64,000 bases of DNA, taken from positions 247,294 through 311,293 of the forward strand of contig NZ_MWLK01000006.1 in NCBI RefSeq assembly GCF_002198715.1, given 5' to 3'. Under the pieces are notes generated by a model. That model was not told the origin of the DNA. It ran no database searches and was given only the letters and a program-made list of their open reading frames with translations. This document shows, one piece after another, positions 35,309-44,547 of the stretch; position 1 is the stretch's first letter; every line of letters starts with the position of its first letter. The position numbers and the translations under genes are program-made. The stretch comes from Rhodomicrobium sp. R_RK_3. GTDB lineage: Bacteria; Pseudomonadota; Alphaproteobacteria; Rhizobiales; Rhodomicrobiaceae.

Positions 35309-36247
35309 TCACTTAGCCGGATTCTCCTCGATCCATTTAAGGACCTGGGCGGCCGTGTCGCCGTAGAAAACCCGGTAGACCTCCTCGGAGACATAACCAA
35401 TATGGGGCGTGGCCAGCAGGTTGGCGGCGGAGCGGTAGGGGTGATCGGCTGGCAGCGGCTCCACGTCGTACACATCGAGGGCAGCCCCCGCGATCCGGCC
35501 CTCCCGCAGCGCCTCGAGCAATGCCGGTTCCGAGACGATCGGACCGCGCGAGGTGTTGATCAAAAACGCCGTCGGCCGCATTAATCCGAGCGCACGCGCG
35601 TCGACCAGTCCGCGCGTCCGGTCGCTCAAGACGAGGTGGATAGTCAGAAAATCCGCCTTGGCGAAGAGTTCGTCCTTCGACACCAGCGCCGCTCCCGCGG
35701 CTTCGGCGCGTTCGGCCGTCAGGTTCTCGCTCCACGCGATTATCTCCATGCCGAACGCCTTGCCGATCCGCGCCACCTCCGACCCGATCCGGCCCAGTCC
35801 CAGGACCGCGAGCGTCTTGCCATTGACGCCGGTGCCGACCGATCGCTGCCACCCTCCCGTTCGCAGCGACGTTGCCTCATCGACGATGCTGCGGGCGCGG
35901 CCGAGGATCAGGGCCCAGGTCAGCTCGATGGTCGGTGTGGCGTTATAGCCGGTATTGGCGAAGGCGATGCCCCGCTCGGCTGCCGCCTCGAGATCGATGG
36001 AGGCGTTGCGCGCCCCGGTCGAGACGATCAGGCGCAGCCGTGGCAAGCGCTCGATGATGCTGCGCGGCAGCGGGGTGCGCTCGCGCATGACGCAGAGAAC
36101 GTCGAACGGCTCAAGCCGCGCCACCAGCGCATCGGGATCGCGAATGGTGTCGCGGAACACCGTGATCTCCGCGCGCGCCGCAACGGCCGACCAGTCCGCC
36201 ATGTCCAGCGCGACGCCCTGATAGTCGTCCAAGATCGCGATCCGCAT
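35309..36247 (-). CDS. D-2-hydroxyacid dehydrogenase (NAD-dependent)
   Basis: 312 aa. NAD-binding Rossmann motif LGLGRIGSEVARIGKAFGMEIIAW, catalytic Arg in LINTSRGPIV, Glu in LDVYDVEPLPADHP, and His in ATPHIGYVSEE. It belongs to the phosphoglycerate-dehydrogenase-like group and would interconvert a 2-oxoacid and a D-2-hydroxyacid. Its place between the XRE regulator and a Bug-type binding protein suggests carbon metabolism of an acquired acid. It is not serine-pathway SerA, since the regulatory ACT domains are absent. Confidence 0.9.
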   Translation of the reverse strand: MRIAILDDYQGVALDMADWSAVAARAEITVFRDTIRDPDALVARLEPFDVLCVMRERTPLPRSIIERLPRLRLIVSTGARNASIDLEAAAERGIAFANTGYNATPTIELTWALILGRARSIVDEATSLRTGGWQRSVGTGVNGKTLAVLGLGRIGSEVARIGKAFGMEIIAWSENLTAERAEAAGAALVSKDELFAKADFLTIHLVLSDRTRGLVDARALGLMRPTAFLINTSRGPIVSEPALLEALREGRIAGAALDVYDVEPLPADHPYRSAANLLATPHIGYVSEEVYRVFYGDTAAQVLKWIEENPAK

Positions 36248-36730
36248 GCCTGTCCTCCGATTGTTCTGTCACCTGCGGGCGTTGTATCGCGGCCGCTCGA
36301 GGCCCTTGAGCCTGAATCAGCAAGCCATGCCCGCATTCGGGACATAAAATCAACTCTGGCGACCCTGAGTCTATCACGCTGCCGACCTTCCAGGCGTCGG
36401 GCCGCCCCTTGTCATGTTCAAGCAGTGACGACGGCACCGCGCAAGCTGCCATCCTGATGGCCCAGACTTAAGACTCCGAGATGCTCAGGCAGAATTTAAT
36501 GGTGGGACCTCACTCCCGATAGTGCGACGATAATGCAGTGGTACCGCAAGGCCATCGAAATGCCATTGCGCGCAAACGTCGGGAGACGCTCGCCCAGCAA
36601 TAGGCTGCCCGCCGAAAACGCGGCACAAGACTTTCACAAAGTCGGCGTTTGTGTTCCACGGTGCCGCCCGCAGAGTTAAGCTGGGCCGGCATTCGCTTCC
36701 TCTGACGCACCCAAGGTAAAAGGACGACCC
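36248..36730. other. intergenic region without recognisable gene
   Basis: About 480 bp between divergent genes. Short frames exist on both strands but have no initiation site or family resemblance. The last ~20 bp before 36731 (CAAGGTAAAAGGACGACCC) hold the ribosome-binding site of the Bug-type gene. I see no repeat, hairpin or RNA signature. Confidence 0.5.
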
Positions 36731-37708
36731 ATGGCGCTCACAAGACGCATATTTGTGTCAGGACTCTCGACATTACCTTTCGCCAGTACATTGGCGCGCG
36801 CCGCGAATTGGCCTTCGGGTCCGATCCGCATCATTGTGCCGTTTCCGCCGGGCGGTTCCGTTGACGCGGTGGGCCGCGCGCTGTCCCCCGGTCTCCAGGG
36901 GCGTCTCGGCGCCAATGTCGTCATCGAGAATATCGGCGGCGCATCCGGCAGCATCGGCGCGGCAACAGCGGCCCGAGCGCAGCCGGACGGGAACACCTGG
37001 CTCCTGGTGTTCGATACGCACGCCATCAATCCGACTCTCATGCCCAACTTGCCGTTCGACACCAAGGCGGATCTGGTTCCGGTTTATCTGATCGGCACGG
37101 CGCCGAACCTTCTCGCGACGAGCCCGAGCAAGCCCTTCAAGACCTTCGCTGATGTGATCGAGGCCGCGAAAAAGGCACCGGACACCATCACCTATGGTTC
37201 CATCGGCATCGGCAGCCTCGGCCATCTCACCATGGTCAGGCTCGCCAACGCCGCCGGCGTGAAGCTGGTTCACGTGCCCTACAAGGGCGGCGGCCCTGCC
37301 GTGACGGATGCGATCGGCGGGCACATCGATCTGGTCGTCGGCAGCGCGGCGTTGGGCGCTCCGCATGTGAAAGCCGGCAAACTCCATCCCGTGGTGCAGA
37401 CCGGCAAGAGTCGCCTGCCCGCGCTGTCCGATACGCAGACGCTCGCCGAGGCCGGTTTCGGCGGGCTGGAATCCCATGCGTGGTGGGGCGTGTTTGCTCC
37501 CAAGGGGACGCCGCAGCCGACGGTCGACAGGTTCGCCGGGGAACTGCGTGCGGTGCTCGGGGATGAAAAGGTGGTTTCGCAGTTGGTCGACGGCCAGCAA
37601 ATGACGCTAGTGAACGGCGGAGCCGACGAGTTGCGGACCTTTTTGAACGATCAGATCCAAATCTGGGGCAAGATCATCAAGGACAACAACATCAAGCTGG
37701 ATTCCTGA
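36731..37708 (+). CDS. Bug/TctC family tripartite tricarboxylate transporter substrate-binding protein
   Basis: 325 aa. A Sec signal peptide covers about 1-25 (FVSGLSTLPFASTLARAA). Family signature WPSGPIRIIVPFPPGGSVDAVGRALSPGLQ, then VIENIGGASGSIGAA and HVPYKGGGPAVTDAIGGHIDL. Such proteins bind carboxylates or aromatic acids in the periplasm for TctA/TctB carriers. No TctA or TctB gene is present in the window, so it is an orphan. AGGA stands 8 nt before the ATG. Confidence 0.92.
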   Translation: MALTRRIFVSGLSTLPFASTLARAANWPSGPIRIIVPFPPGGSVDAVGRALSPGLQGRLGANVVIENIGGASGSIGAATAARAQPDGNTWLLVFDTHAINPTLMPNLPFDTKADLVPVYLIGTAPNLLATSPSKPFKTFADVIEAAKKAPDTITYGSIGIGSLGHLTMVRLANAAGVKLVHVPYKGGGPAVTDAIGGHIDLVVGSAALGAPHVKAGKLHPVVQTGKSRLPALSDTQTLAEAGFGGLESHAWWGVFAPKGTPQPTVDRFAGELRAVLGDEKVVSQLVDGQQMTLVNGGADELRTFLNDQIQIWGKIIKDNNIKLDS

Positions 37709-37745
37709 CCGCGCAATAGCTGCCGAACACCGGACCGTAATTCAA

Positions 37746-37769
37746 GGCCGCCGGTTCTAACCGGCGGCC
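37746..37769. terminator. strong hairpin after the Bug-type gene
   Basis: A perfect inverted repeat GGCCGCCGGTT/AACCGGCGGCC with a 2-nt centre, 38 bp past the stop codon and before the convergent HEAT-repeat gene's end. It lacks a T-run on either strand; it may act as a factor-dependent or bidirectional stop. Confidence 0.5.
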
Positions 37770-37895
37770 CGCCAACGCCTTAAAAGTCCTGCGAACTTCC
37801 GGCCGATCTCCAAGGCGACACGATTGTTTTCGACTTCCATCGCCGCGTGCGAGGACAGAGGTCAGCCGAACCTCCGCAACAGCCTGATACCCACG

Positions 37896-38870
37896 TCAAG
37901 CCTCGCGCGCGGCGGCGCGGCGATCGATCTGCCTCAAGGCCCAGCCTACGGTCTTGCGCACGTCGGGATCGGGATCGTCTCGAGCAGCTTCGAGATGCGG
38001 GCGGCTCGAGGCTGCCGCGATCTCGCCGAGGGCGGCGGCTTCCTTGCGCAGATTGACCTGCGGCGCAACCAGGCTGGCGGCGATGCGGGGGGCGGCGTTA
38101 ACGGCCCGCAGACGGCCGAGGCTACGCGCCGCCTTCAGCCTGACTTGCCAGAATGCATCGTCCAGCGCGGCAATCAGAGCCGGGGCGACCAGCGCACCCG
38201 CAGCGCCGTTCCCCAGCGTATCGGCGGCGACTTCGCGGACCATCCAGTCCTCGTCCCGGAGCGCCGCGTGGATCGCCTCGGTCGCGGCGGCGGACTGGGC
38301 AAAGGCGAGCGCGCTGACGGCCGCCCGCCGGATCTGGGGGTCGGCGTCCGCCGTCGCGATCCGCAAGGCCGGGATGGTCTCCTCGCGCTTGAGGAAGCCG
38401 AGCACGCCCACCGCCTGCACCCGAACCGATGGGTCTGGATCGCGCAAGGCCTCCAGCGCGGGTTTCAGCGCATCGCCGCGCCGCAATTCCTTGAGCGCCC
38501 TCAACGCGGCGGCGCGCACGGATGCCGATGCGTGGCCGGCGAGGGCGATGAACGGATCGGCGGCGGCGGGATCTCTCAGCTCGGCGGCGCTGTCAGCCGC
38601 CGCGGCGGCGACGTCCGGATCGGCATCGATGAGCGCGAGCGCGATGGCTTCCGCGGCTTCAAGGCCATCATATTCCCCGAGCGCGCGGGCCCCCTCCCGG
38701 CGCACCCCAGCGTCGGGATCGGCGAGCACACCGGCGAGCAGCGGGATCGCGTCCGGATCGCCCGCATGGCCGAGCTCCATCACGGCGACGCGGCGCTCTC
38801 CGGCGTCGGCGGCTTTGAGGCGCTCGGCGCTCTCGTCCAGATCGCTATAGGCTTCGAACGGTCCGCCCAT
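37896..38870 (-). CDS. HEAT-repeat (PBS-lyase type) protein
   Basis: 324 aa made almost entirely of about ten HEAT-like repeats of ~31 residues, with the recurring pattern DPDxxVRxxAxxALG (for example DPDPSVRVQAVGVLGFL and DADPQIRRAAVSALAFA). No signal peptide is seen. Such proteins are scaffolds or assembly factors. It follows the small ferredoxin by 9 bp in the order flavoprotein-ferredoxin-HEAT, which suggests a role in assembly or interaction of that redox pair. Confidence 0.9.
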   Translation of the reverse strand: MGGPFEAYSDLDESAERLKAADAGERRVAVMELGHAGDPDAIPLLAGVLADPDAGVRREGARALGEYDGLEAAEAIALALIDADPDVAAAAADSAAELRDPAAADPFIALAGHASASVRAAALRALKELRRGDALKPALEALRDPDPSVRVQAVGVLGFLKREETIPALRIATADADPQIRRAAVSALAFAQSAAATEAIHAALRDEDWMVREVAADTLGNGAAGALVAPALIAALDDAFWQVRLKAARSLGRLRAVNAAPRIAASLVAPQVNLRKEAAALGEIAAASSRPHLEAARDDPDPDVRKTVGWALRQIDRRAAAREA

Positions 38871-38879
38871 GTAACGCCT

Positions 38880-39113
38880 CTATTTCAGCAAATAGGGAAT
38901 GTTCACGGTGACGGCGCCGGTTGGGCAGTCGCAGGCGCAGGGCATGCAATACCAGCACTCGTCATAGGCCATGTAGGCCTTGCCGGTCATCTCGCTGATG
39001 CGCAGCACGTCGAGCGGACAGACGTCGACGCAGACCGTGCAGCCCTTATCGGCGATGCATTTGTCGTTATCGACGACGACGGGAACGGAGGTCTGGGTGG
39101 CGGCGAGCGGCAT
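38880..39113 (-). CDS. 2x[4Fe-4S] ferredoxin, AprB-like
   Basis: 77 aa. There are two cluster motifs: KCIADKGCTVCVDVCP (with a spacing longer than a standard ferredoxin at the first Cys) and ECWYCMPCACDCPTGAV. The stretched first motif recalls the adenylylsulfate reductase beta subunit, though this protein lacks the long C-terminal tail of true AprB. It would carry electrons to or from the flavoprotein whose gene ends 18 bp upstream. Confidence 0.88.
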   Translation of the reverse strand: MPLAATQTSVPVVVDNDKCIADKGCTVCVDVCPLDVLRISEMTGKAYMAYDECWYCMPCACDCPTGAVTVNIPYLLK

Positions 39114-39131
39114 GGTCGGTACTCCTCGGCC

Positions 39132-40869
39132 TCAGGCGCTGGCGCGCAGGCGCTGCTTGCCGTAAAGGGCTTTCTCATCGTCGGCGACGGGCACGATATA
39201 AGGATCGACGGCGCGCTTCTCGCCGGTCATGCGGCCATCCCGCTTGGACAGCAGCGTGTGGCAGAACCAATTGGCTTCGTCCTTGGCCGGATAGTCGGTG
39301 CGCAGGTGATAGAGGCCCCAGCGGCTCTCCTGGCGATAGAGCGAGGCGAAGGCCGCCATGTCGGCGCAGTCGAGGATCGAGGCCGCCTCCAGCGCCCGCA
39401 GCAGCTCGTGCGCATTGCGCGCCAGCATGCGATTTTCGAGATCGTCGCGGATCTCAGCGAAGCGGGCCTGCGCCAGCTCGTATTTGCGCCGGACTTTTGG
39501 CGGCTGCAGGTAGTCGTTCACCAGCCGCCTCGTCTTGTACTCGATCTGGTTCGGCGGAATGCCGTCCTCGCGCCGGGTCGGAGCCAGCACGCGCTCGCGC
39601 TCCCTGGCGATGTCCACGGGGTCGATCTCCGCGAAATCGAGCCCATACGCCTGTTCGGCTGCGTCCTCCCCGGCAATGGCGCCGTTGGTGAAGGCGCCGA
39701 GCATGTAATTATGCGGCACGCTGGCCATGTCTCCAGCGGCGTAGAGGCCGGGCACCGTGGTGCGCGCGAATTCGTCGACGAAGACGCCCGAGGCGCTGTG
39801 GCCCGAACAGAAGCCGATCTCGGAGATGTGCATCTCGATCATGTCGCGGCGGTAGTCGGTGCCGCGACCGGCATGGAATTCGCCGCGCGAGGGTCGCTCG
39901 ACCTTATGCAGGATGCTCTCGATCTCGGCGATGGTGTCCTCGTGCAGATGATTGAGTTTTAGGAAAACCGGCCCCTTGCCGGACTTCAGCTCGTTGAAGA
40001 ATTCCAGCATCATCTGGCCGGACCAGTAGTCGCATTCGATGAAGCGGGCGCCTTCGTTGTTGGCCGTGTAGGCGCCGAAAGGCCCCGCGACATAGGCGCA
40101 GGCCGGGCCGTTATAGTCCTTGATCAGCGGATTGATCTGAAAGCATTCGAGGTTCGCGAGCGCCGCGCCCGCATGATAGGCCATGGCATAGCCGTCGCCG
40201 GAATTGGCGGCGTTCTCGTAGGTGCCGAACAGATAGCCCGAGGCGGGCAGCCCCAGCCGCCCGGCCGCGCCCATGCACAGGATGACGGTCTTCGCCCGGA
40301 TGACCAGAAACTCGGCGCTGCGCGTGTTCACCGCGATGGCGCCGGCGATGCGGCCATCCGCGCCCGTCAGCAGCCGCGTCGCCATGTAGCGGTTGGAGAT
40401 CAGCAGGCGCGCCCGGCGCAACTGGCGATACAGCGCCTTCTTCACCGTGTCGCCATTGGGCATGGGCAGCACGTAGCTGCCGAGGTGATGCACCTTCTTC
40501 ACCGCGAAATCGCCGTTCTCGGTCTTGGCGAAGCGGATGCCGAAGCGGTCCAGCTCCTCGATGATGCCGTAGCAGCGCTGGGCATATTTTAGCACCGCCG
40601 CCTGGTTGACGATGCCGTCATTGGCGATGGTGATTTCCTTGGTGTACTGCTCGGGGGTCGCATGGCCGGGAATGACGGCATTGTTGAGCCCGTCCATGCC
40701 CATGGAGATGGCGCCGGAGCGCTTCACATTGGCCTTCTCCAGAAGGATGACGGTGCCGCCGGGGGTTTTTCAGCTTGGCCTTGAGCGCCGCCATCGGGCC
40801 CGCCGTGCCGCCGCCGATCACCAGCACGTTGCAGGAAACCTCGGACAGGCCGTCGACGATCTCGTCCAT
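39132..40869 (-). pseudogene. AprA-like (fumarate reductase/succinate dehydrogenase superfamily) flavoprotein, interrupted by a 1-bp frameshift
   Basis: The gene starts at ATG 40869 (MDEIVDGLSEV...), shows the FAD motif NVLVIGGGTAG, and runs through ALKAKLKNP. It then shifts frame at an A5C5 run (40761-40770). The other frame continues with VILLEKANVKRSGAISMGMDGL to the stop at 39132, for about 578 aa in total. One extra C (or A) restores the reading. Downstream features are GYAMAYHAGAAL, FCSGHSASGVFVDEF (a His at the place of the AprA active-site His) and the FAD motif GLYAAGDMASVPHNYMLGAFTNG. It probably oxidises or reduces a sulfur-containing substrate with the ferredoxin. The frameshift may be a homopolymer sequencing error. 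Confidence 0.82.
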
Positions 40870-41455
40870 TCGCGTCCCCTTTTCAAACTGTCTCGGCGAC
40901 AGCCGTGCATGGGCAGTTTGTCCGTGAAGAAGCATCGAGATTGCGAATGTCGAGGCTCACGTTGAGCTCCTTCCTGGCCGGGAAGCCTCCACGGCCCCAC
41001 TGTTTCGCGCGGGGGCTCAAGCCGGTCGCGCAACGGTCCTCCAGTATCGAACCGGCGCCCTGCCGCGGCGAACGAAGAATATCTGCAAAGCTTATCAGTT
41101 GCGGCGCGCGGTCGATCCGTGCCGGCGGCAATCGCCTAAAAAGGGCCGGCCTGCGCACGGCAAACCGGCCCAGGCCCATAGGATTGTCTGAGCGGGAGGT
41201 TCAGAGAATGTCAATGTCCGGCAATGATCCGCCGGTGACCACCAATCAAATCAGCTAAGCAAAGCAGCCTAAGTTCTAAACACTGGGCGACGTCGTGCCG
41301 GTCGCGGGGTGATAAGCTTATGAGAACTTCTTCGTTAGCCGCCCGGATGCTCGCCCGTAAGACTCGATGAAGCGCAATCCGGAACCCTGCTGGCAAAGCC
41401 TGCCGGACTTTGCCTCGTCGCGGGACAGCGGCGTTCATCGAAAAGGAGCATCCCA
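40870..41455. other. divergent promoter region between AprA-like gene and ssuA-like gene
   Basis: About 590 bp with no convincing gene. The right end carries AAAGGAGCATCCCA, the ribosome-binding site of the binding-protein gene. I looked for a SAM-type riboswitch fold because of the sulfur context and found no matching core. Regulatory sites are likely but cannot be placed. Confidence 0.45.
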
Positions 41456-42406
41456 ATGACAGGACGACTGAAGCGATTGGTGGGCGCGTTGGCGCTGGCG
41501 GGGCTTGCCGCCGGCTTCTCCCTCCCCGCGATGGCGCAGGACAAGACGATCCGCGTCGGCATCCAGAAATATGGCAAGCTGATCCTGCTGAAAAGCCGGG
41601 GGACGCTGGAGAAAAAGCTCGAGCCGTTCGGCTTCAAGGTCACCTGGACTGAGTTCCCGGCCGGACCGCAATTGCTGGAGGCCCTCAATGTCGGCGCCAT
41701 CGATTTCGGCAATACCGGCGAAGCGCCGCCGATCTTCGCGCAGGCGGCCGGCGCCCCGCTCCTCTATGTCGCGCATGAGCCGCCCGCCCCGCGCGGCGAG
41801 GCGATTCTGGTGCCCAAGGACAGCCCGATCAAATCGGTCGCCGGCCTCAAGGGCAAGAAGGTGGCGCTGAACAAGGGTTCGAACGTCCATTATCTGCTGG
41901 TCAAGGCCCTGGAAAAGGCCGGCGTCAAATATTCGGAGATCGAAACCAGCTACCTGCCCCCGGCCGACGCGCGCGCCGCATTCGAGAAAGGCGCGGTGGA
42001 TGCATGGGCGATCTGGGATCCGTTCCAGGCCGCCGCCGAAGTCGCGGTCGGCGCGCGCATCCTGGCCGATGGCGAGGGCACCGTCTCGAACCATCAGTTC
42101 TATCTCTCGTCCAAGACGTTCGCGGAAGCCAATCCGAAGATCATCGAGGCGCTGCTGGCCGAGTTGAGCGACGTCGACAAATGGGTGCAGACCGACCCGA
42201 AGGGCGCGGCCACCCAGCTCAGCGCCTCGACCGGCATTCCGGCGCCCGTCGTCGAATTGGCGTTGGCGCGGCAGTCCTACGGCATCAAGCCGATCGGCGA
42301 CCAGGTTGTCGCCGCTCAACAGGACATCGCCGACACGTTCCACGCGCTTGGCCTGCTGCCAAAGAAGATCTCCGTGGCCGAAGTCGTCTGGAAGGCAGGC
42401 TCTTAA
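41456..42406 (+). CDS. aliphatic sulfonate/nitrate-type ABC transporter substrate-binding protein (SsuA-like)
   Basis: 316 aa. Sec signal peptide about 1-27 (LVGALALAGLAAGFSLPAMAQ). SsuA-type core: IRVGIQKYGKLILLKSRGTLEKKLEP, FPAGPQLLEALNVGAIDFGNTGEAPPIFAQAAG, KGKKVALNKGSNVHYLL and AWAIWDPFQAAAE. It binds a sulfonate or similar sulfur compound in the periplasm. No matching permease or ATPase genes are in the window. AAGGAG lies 7 nt before the ATG and a clear terminator follows, so it is transcribed alone. Confidence 0.92.
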   Translation: MTGRLKRLVGALALAGLAAGFSLPAMAQDKTIRVGIQKYGKLILLKSRGTLEKKLEPFGFKVTWTEFPAGPQLLEALNVGAIDFGNTGEAPPIFAQAAGAPLLYVAHEPPAPRGEAILVPKDSPIKSVAGLKGKKVALNKGSNVHYLLVKALEKAGVKYSEIETSYLPPADARAAFEKGAVDAWAIWDPFQAAAEVAVGARILADGEGTVSNHQFYLSSKTFAEANPKIIEALLAELSDVDKWVQTDPKGAATQLSASTGIPAPVVELALARQSYGIKPIGDQVVAAQQDIADTFHALGLLPKKISVAEVVWKAGS

Positions 42407-42427
42407 TAGCCGGATAGGGGAAAAAGC

Positions 42428-42467
42428 TTGGGTGGCCGCGCGAGGGTGCGACCACCCAAACATTTTT
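42428..42467 (+). terminator. rho-independent terminator after the ssuA-like gene
   Basis: Stem TTGGGTGG/CCACCCAA (42428-42435 and 42452-42459) with an inner CGC/GCG pairing, followed by CATTTTTC. It is 21 bp after the stop codon. Confidence 0.85.
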
Positions 42468-42627
42468 CAATAATTACTGCTTACGTTCGCGATTTATTTC
42501 GATATATCAAATAACGGCCCAGCTTATCGAAATTTATTTGTTTGATTGGGCTCATTGGCTTCGTAAATTCGTCAGATCACTGTAAGCGCGCCAGCACATA
42601 GGCACCGCGCGATAAGGGAGCTGACAC

Positions 42628-42990
42628 ATGAGACTTGAACCCCCTGTAATATCGATCCAGCGCCCGAAGCGTCTCGCGGACCGCGACAAAAGAAAGCGCC
42701 TCGACCCAATGCGCTTCGTAAAGGCCCGTAAGGCGCCGCCGCCTTCCCTGAGCCAGGCCGTTGCCGAGATCACCCGCGGTCTGCCGGTCGCGGTTGCAAG
42801 GCCATCGGGCGGCCCCGTGGCAATCCATGTCGGGGGATATCTGGTTGGGCTCGCGCTGGGGGTCGATGGACGTTTCGTATTTTTCTCGGCCGGCCACCGG
42901 ACGGACGGCCTCGACCGAAACGTCTTCACCAGCCTGGCGGCAATTCGCGAGGCCGTCGGCGAGTTGGCAGGGTTTGCGGGATCAGTTTGA
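42628..42990 (+). CDS. small hypothetical protein
   Basis: 120 aa; not recognised. The N-terminal 40 residues are basic (RPKRLADRDKRKRLDP), and the rest looks like a compact alpha/beta fold (GGPVAIHVGGYLVGLALGVDGRFVFFSAG, then FTSLAAIREAVGEL). It lies alone between the terminator and a tRNA gene. The opposite strand also has an open frame over the same bases, but it is Arg/Ser-rich in the manner of a shadow frame. Coding status is moderately supported. Confidence 0.5.
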   Translation: MRLEPPVISIQRPKRLADRDKRKRLDPMRFVKARKAPPPSLSQAVAEITRGLPVAVARPSGGPVAIHVGGYLVGLALGVDGRFVFFSAGHRTDGLDRNVFTSLAAIREAVGELAGFAGSV

Positions 42991-43251
42991 GATCATCTTC
43001 CCCGCGCCTCGCCGGGTTGGCGGCTCTCCGCGAAGCGGGCAGCGAGCCCGAAGCTGCCCTCAACAGGCGTAATCCGCGTCTTCAGATCCTTGACATTCTT
43101 GCCGCCCGTTTCGGCGCGTCGTCGTGGGTCTGAAGCTTGCGGAGCAATTGAGGATCTCACTGCGCGGCATTGCTGCGCTGCGAACAGTTGCTAGGCCGCC
43201 TTCACCGCCTCCGCTGTAACAGCACTCAGCGAGCACCGGCGAGAAGCCTAA

Positions 43252-43336
43252 TGGTGCGGTCGAGAGGACTCGAACCTCCACGGGTTGCCCCACAGCGACC
43301 TCAACGCTGCGCGTCTACCAATTCCGCCACGACCGC
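43252..43336 (-). tRNA. tRNA-Leu (anticodon GAG)
   Basis: 85 nt with encoded CCA. Acceptor stem GCGGTCG/CGACCGC, D-arm GGCGGAATTGGTAGACGC, anticodon stem CAGCG/CGCTG around loop TTGAGGT (anticodon GAG, reading CUC/CUU), a long variable arm typical of class II tRNA-Leu, and T-arm GGTTCGAGTCC. It lies just before lipB on the opposite strand. Confidence 0.96.
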
Positions 43337-43573
43337 ACGATATTGCGCGTGGATAGCCTCGCCCTTAAAGCTTATGGCTTGAGATTAAGGGCGACCACGG
43401 CGCGTGCGAACGTTTAGCAAAGGGGCGGTCTTATTGCAAGCGGACCCTGAGGGTCTTGTGCCGAAAATGGGCTGGAATTAGGAGGGCGGCCGCAACGTAC
43501 GCGGGGCTTGATCGTCGCGGGCCGCACCATCCAACGCTTGACGAGTTCTAAGCTCGCACGAGGGAGTTTCGAT

Positions 43574-44326
43574 TTGGTAAAATTTGAAGGGTTTGGCGAA
43601 AATTTTGCGGATCGCGGTGACGATTTCCTGGCCTGGGCGACGAGCCGCGAGCCGGTGCCGTATGAGGATGCCGTCGCGGCGATGGAGCGCCGGGTGGACG
43701 CCATCCACAGGGGCGAAGAGGGGGAGTTGGTCTGGCTGCTGCAGCATCCGCCGCTCTACACCGCCGGCACCAGCGCCAAGCCCGAGGATCTGCTCGACGC
43801 CCAGGGGCTGCCCGTGTTCCAGACCGGGCGGGGCGGCCAGTTCACCTATCACGGGCCCGGCCAGCGCATCGCCTATCTGATGCTCGACCTGTCACGGCGG
43901 GGCAAGGATGTGCGCCGCTTCGTGCGCGACATCGAGCGCTGGGTGATAGACGCGCTCGGCGGCCTGGGCGTCGACGCGACCTGCCGCACGGGCCGCACCG
44001 GAATCTGGGTGCCGCGGCCGGAGAAGGGGCCGCTCGCCGAGGATAAGATCGCCGCCATCGGTATTCGCGTGCGACGCTGGGTGAGCTTCCACGGCGTCAG
44101 CATCAATGTCGATCCGGAACTTACGCATTATGACGGCATCGTCGCCTGCGGCATCCGCGATCAGGGTGTGACAAGTTTAACGGATCTGGGAAAAAATGCG
44201 TCGATGGACGATCTCGACACCGCCCTCGCCTCCGCCTTTTCGCGCCATTTCGGCTCACGCGCGGCGCCGGATCCCGAGCTCGACCTCAATTCCCCATCTT
44301 CCCATCCCGAAAACGTCCCGCTATAA
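43574..44326 (+). CDS. lipB: octanoyltransferase LipB
   Basis: 250 aa. It transfers octanoyl groups from acyl carrier protein to lipoyl domains, the first step of lipoate synthesis. Family blocks are LVWLLQHPPLYTAG, TGRGGQFTYHGPGQRIAYLMLDL, KIAAIGIRVRRWVSFHG (catalytic Lys) and YDGIVACGI (catalytic Cys). I chose the TTG at 43574 because AGGGAG stands 7 nt upstream; the frame opens at another TTG at 43508. The neighbouring tRNA is on the other strand. Confidence 0.93.
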   Translation: MVKFEGFGENFADRGDDFLAWATSREPVPYEDAVAAMERRVDAIHRGEEGELVWLLQHPPLYTAGTSAKPEDLLDAQGLPVFQTGRGGQFTYHGPGQRIAYLMLDLSRRGKDVRRFVRDIERWVIDALGGLGVDATCRTGRTGIWVPRPEKGPLAEDKIAAIGIRVRRWVSFHGVSINVDPELTHYDGIVACGIRDQGVTSLTDLGKNASMDDLDTALASAFSRHFGSRAAPDPELDLNSPSSHPENVPL

Positions 44327-44547
44327 AACAATGGAGGAAACTGCCGGCCGGTCTTTTCCTGCCGCTCAGTCAAATATTCGTCAAATTACCAAGCCAACCC
44401 TGCGTGTCGGGCATTTATCCTTCCATAAGAATTTGGGCAGGTGGGGCTTGACGGCCGGACCGGAGAGATGATGAGCCAGCGCGTCGGAATCTGACAGTTC
44501 GTCTGTTGCCGGGTCGCCTCTGTCATCAAGTGCGAAGCGTTACAGCG

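Noticed and set aside
36510-36710. Possible transposase remnant in the 36.2-36.7 kb gap
   Set aside because: Only a short, unremarkable frame with no recognisable transposase motif or terminal repeats.
41160-41455. Possible SAM-type riboswitch before the ssuA-like gene
   Set aside because: The conserved SAM-II/SAM-V pseudoknot elements are not present.
42552-42929. Minus-strand frame opposite the 120-aa hypothetical gene
   Set aside because: Arg/Ser-rich shadow composition; the plus-strand frame has the more protein-like sequence.
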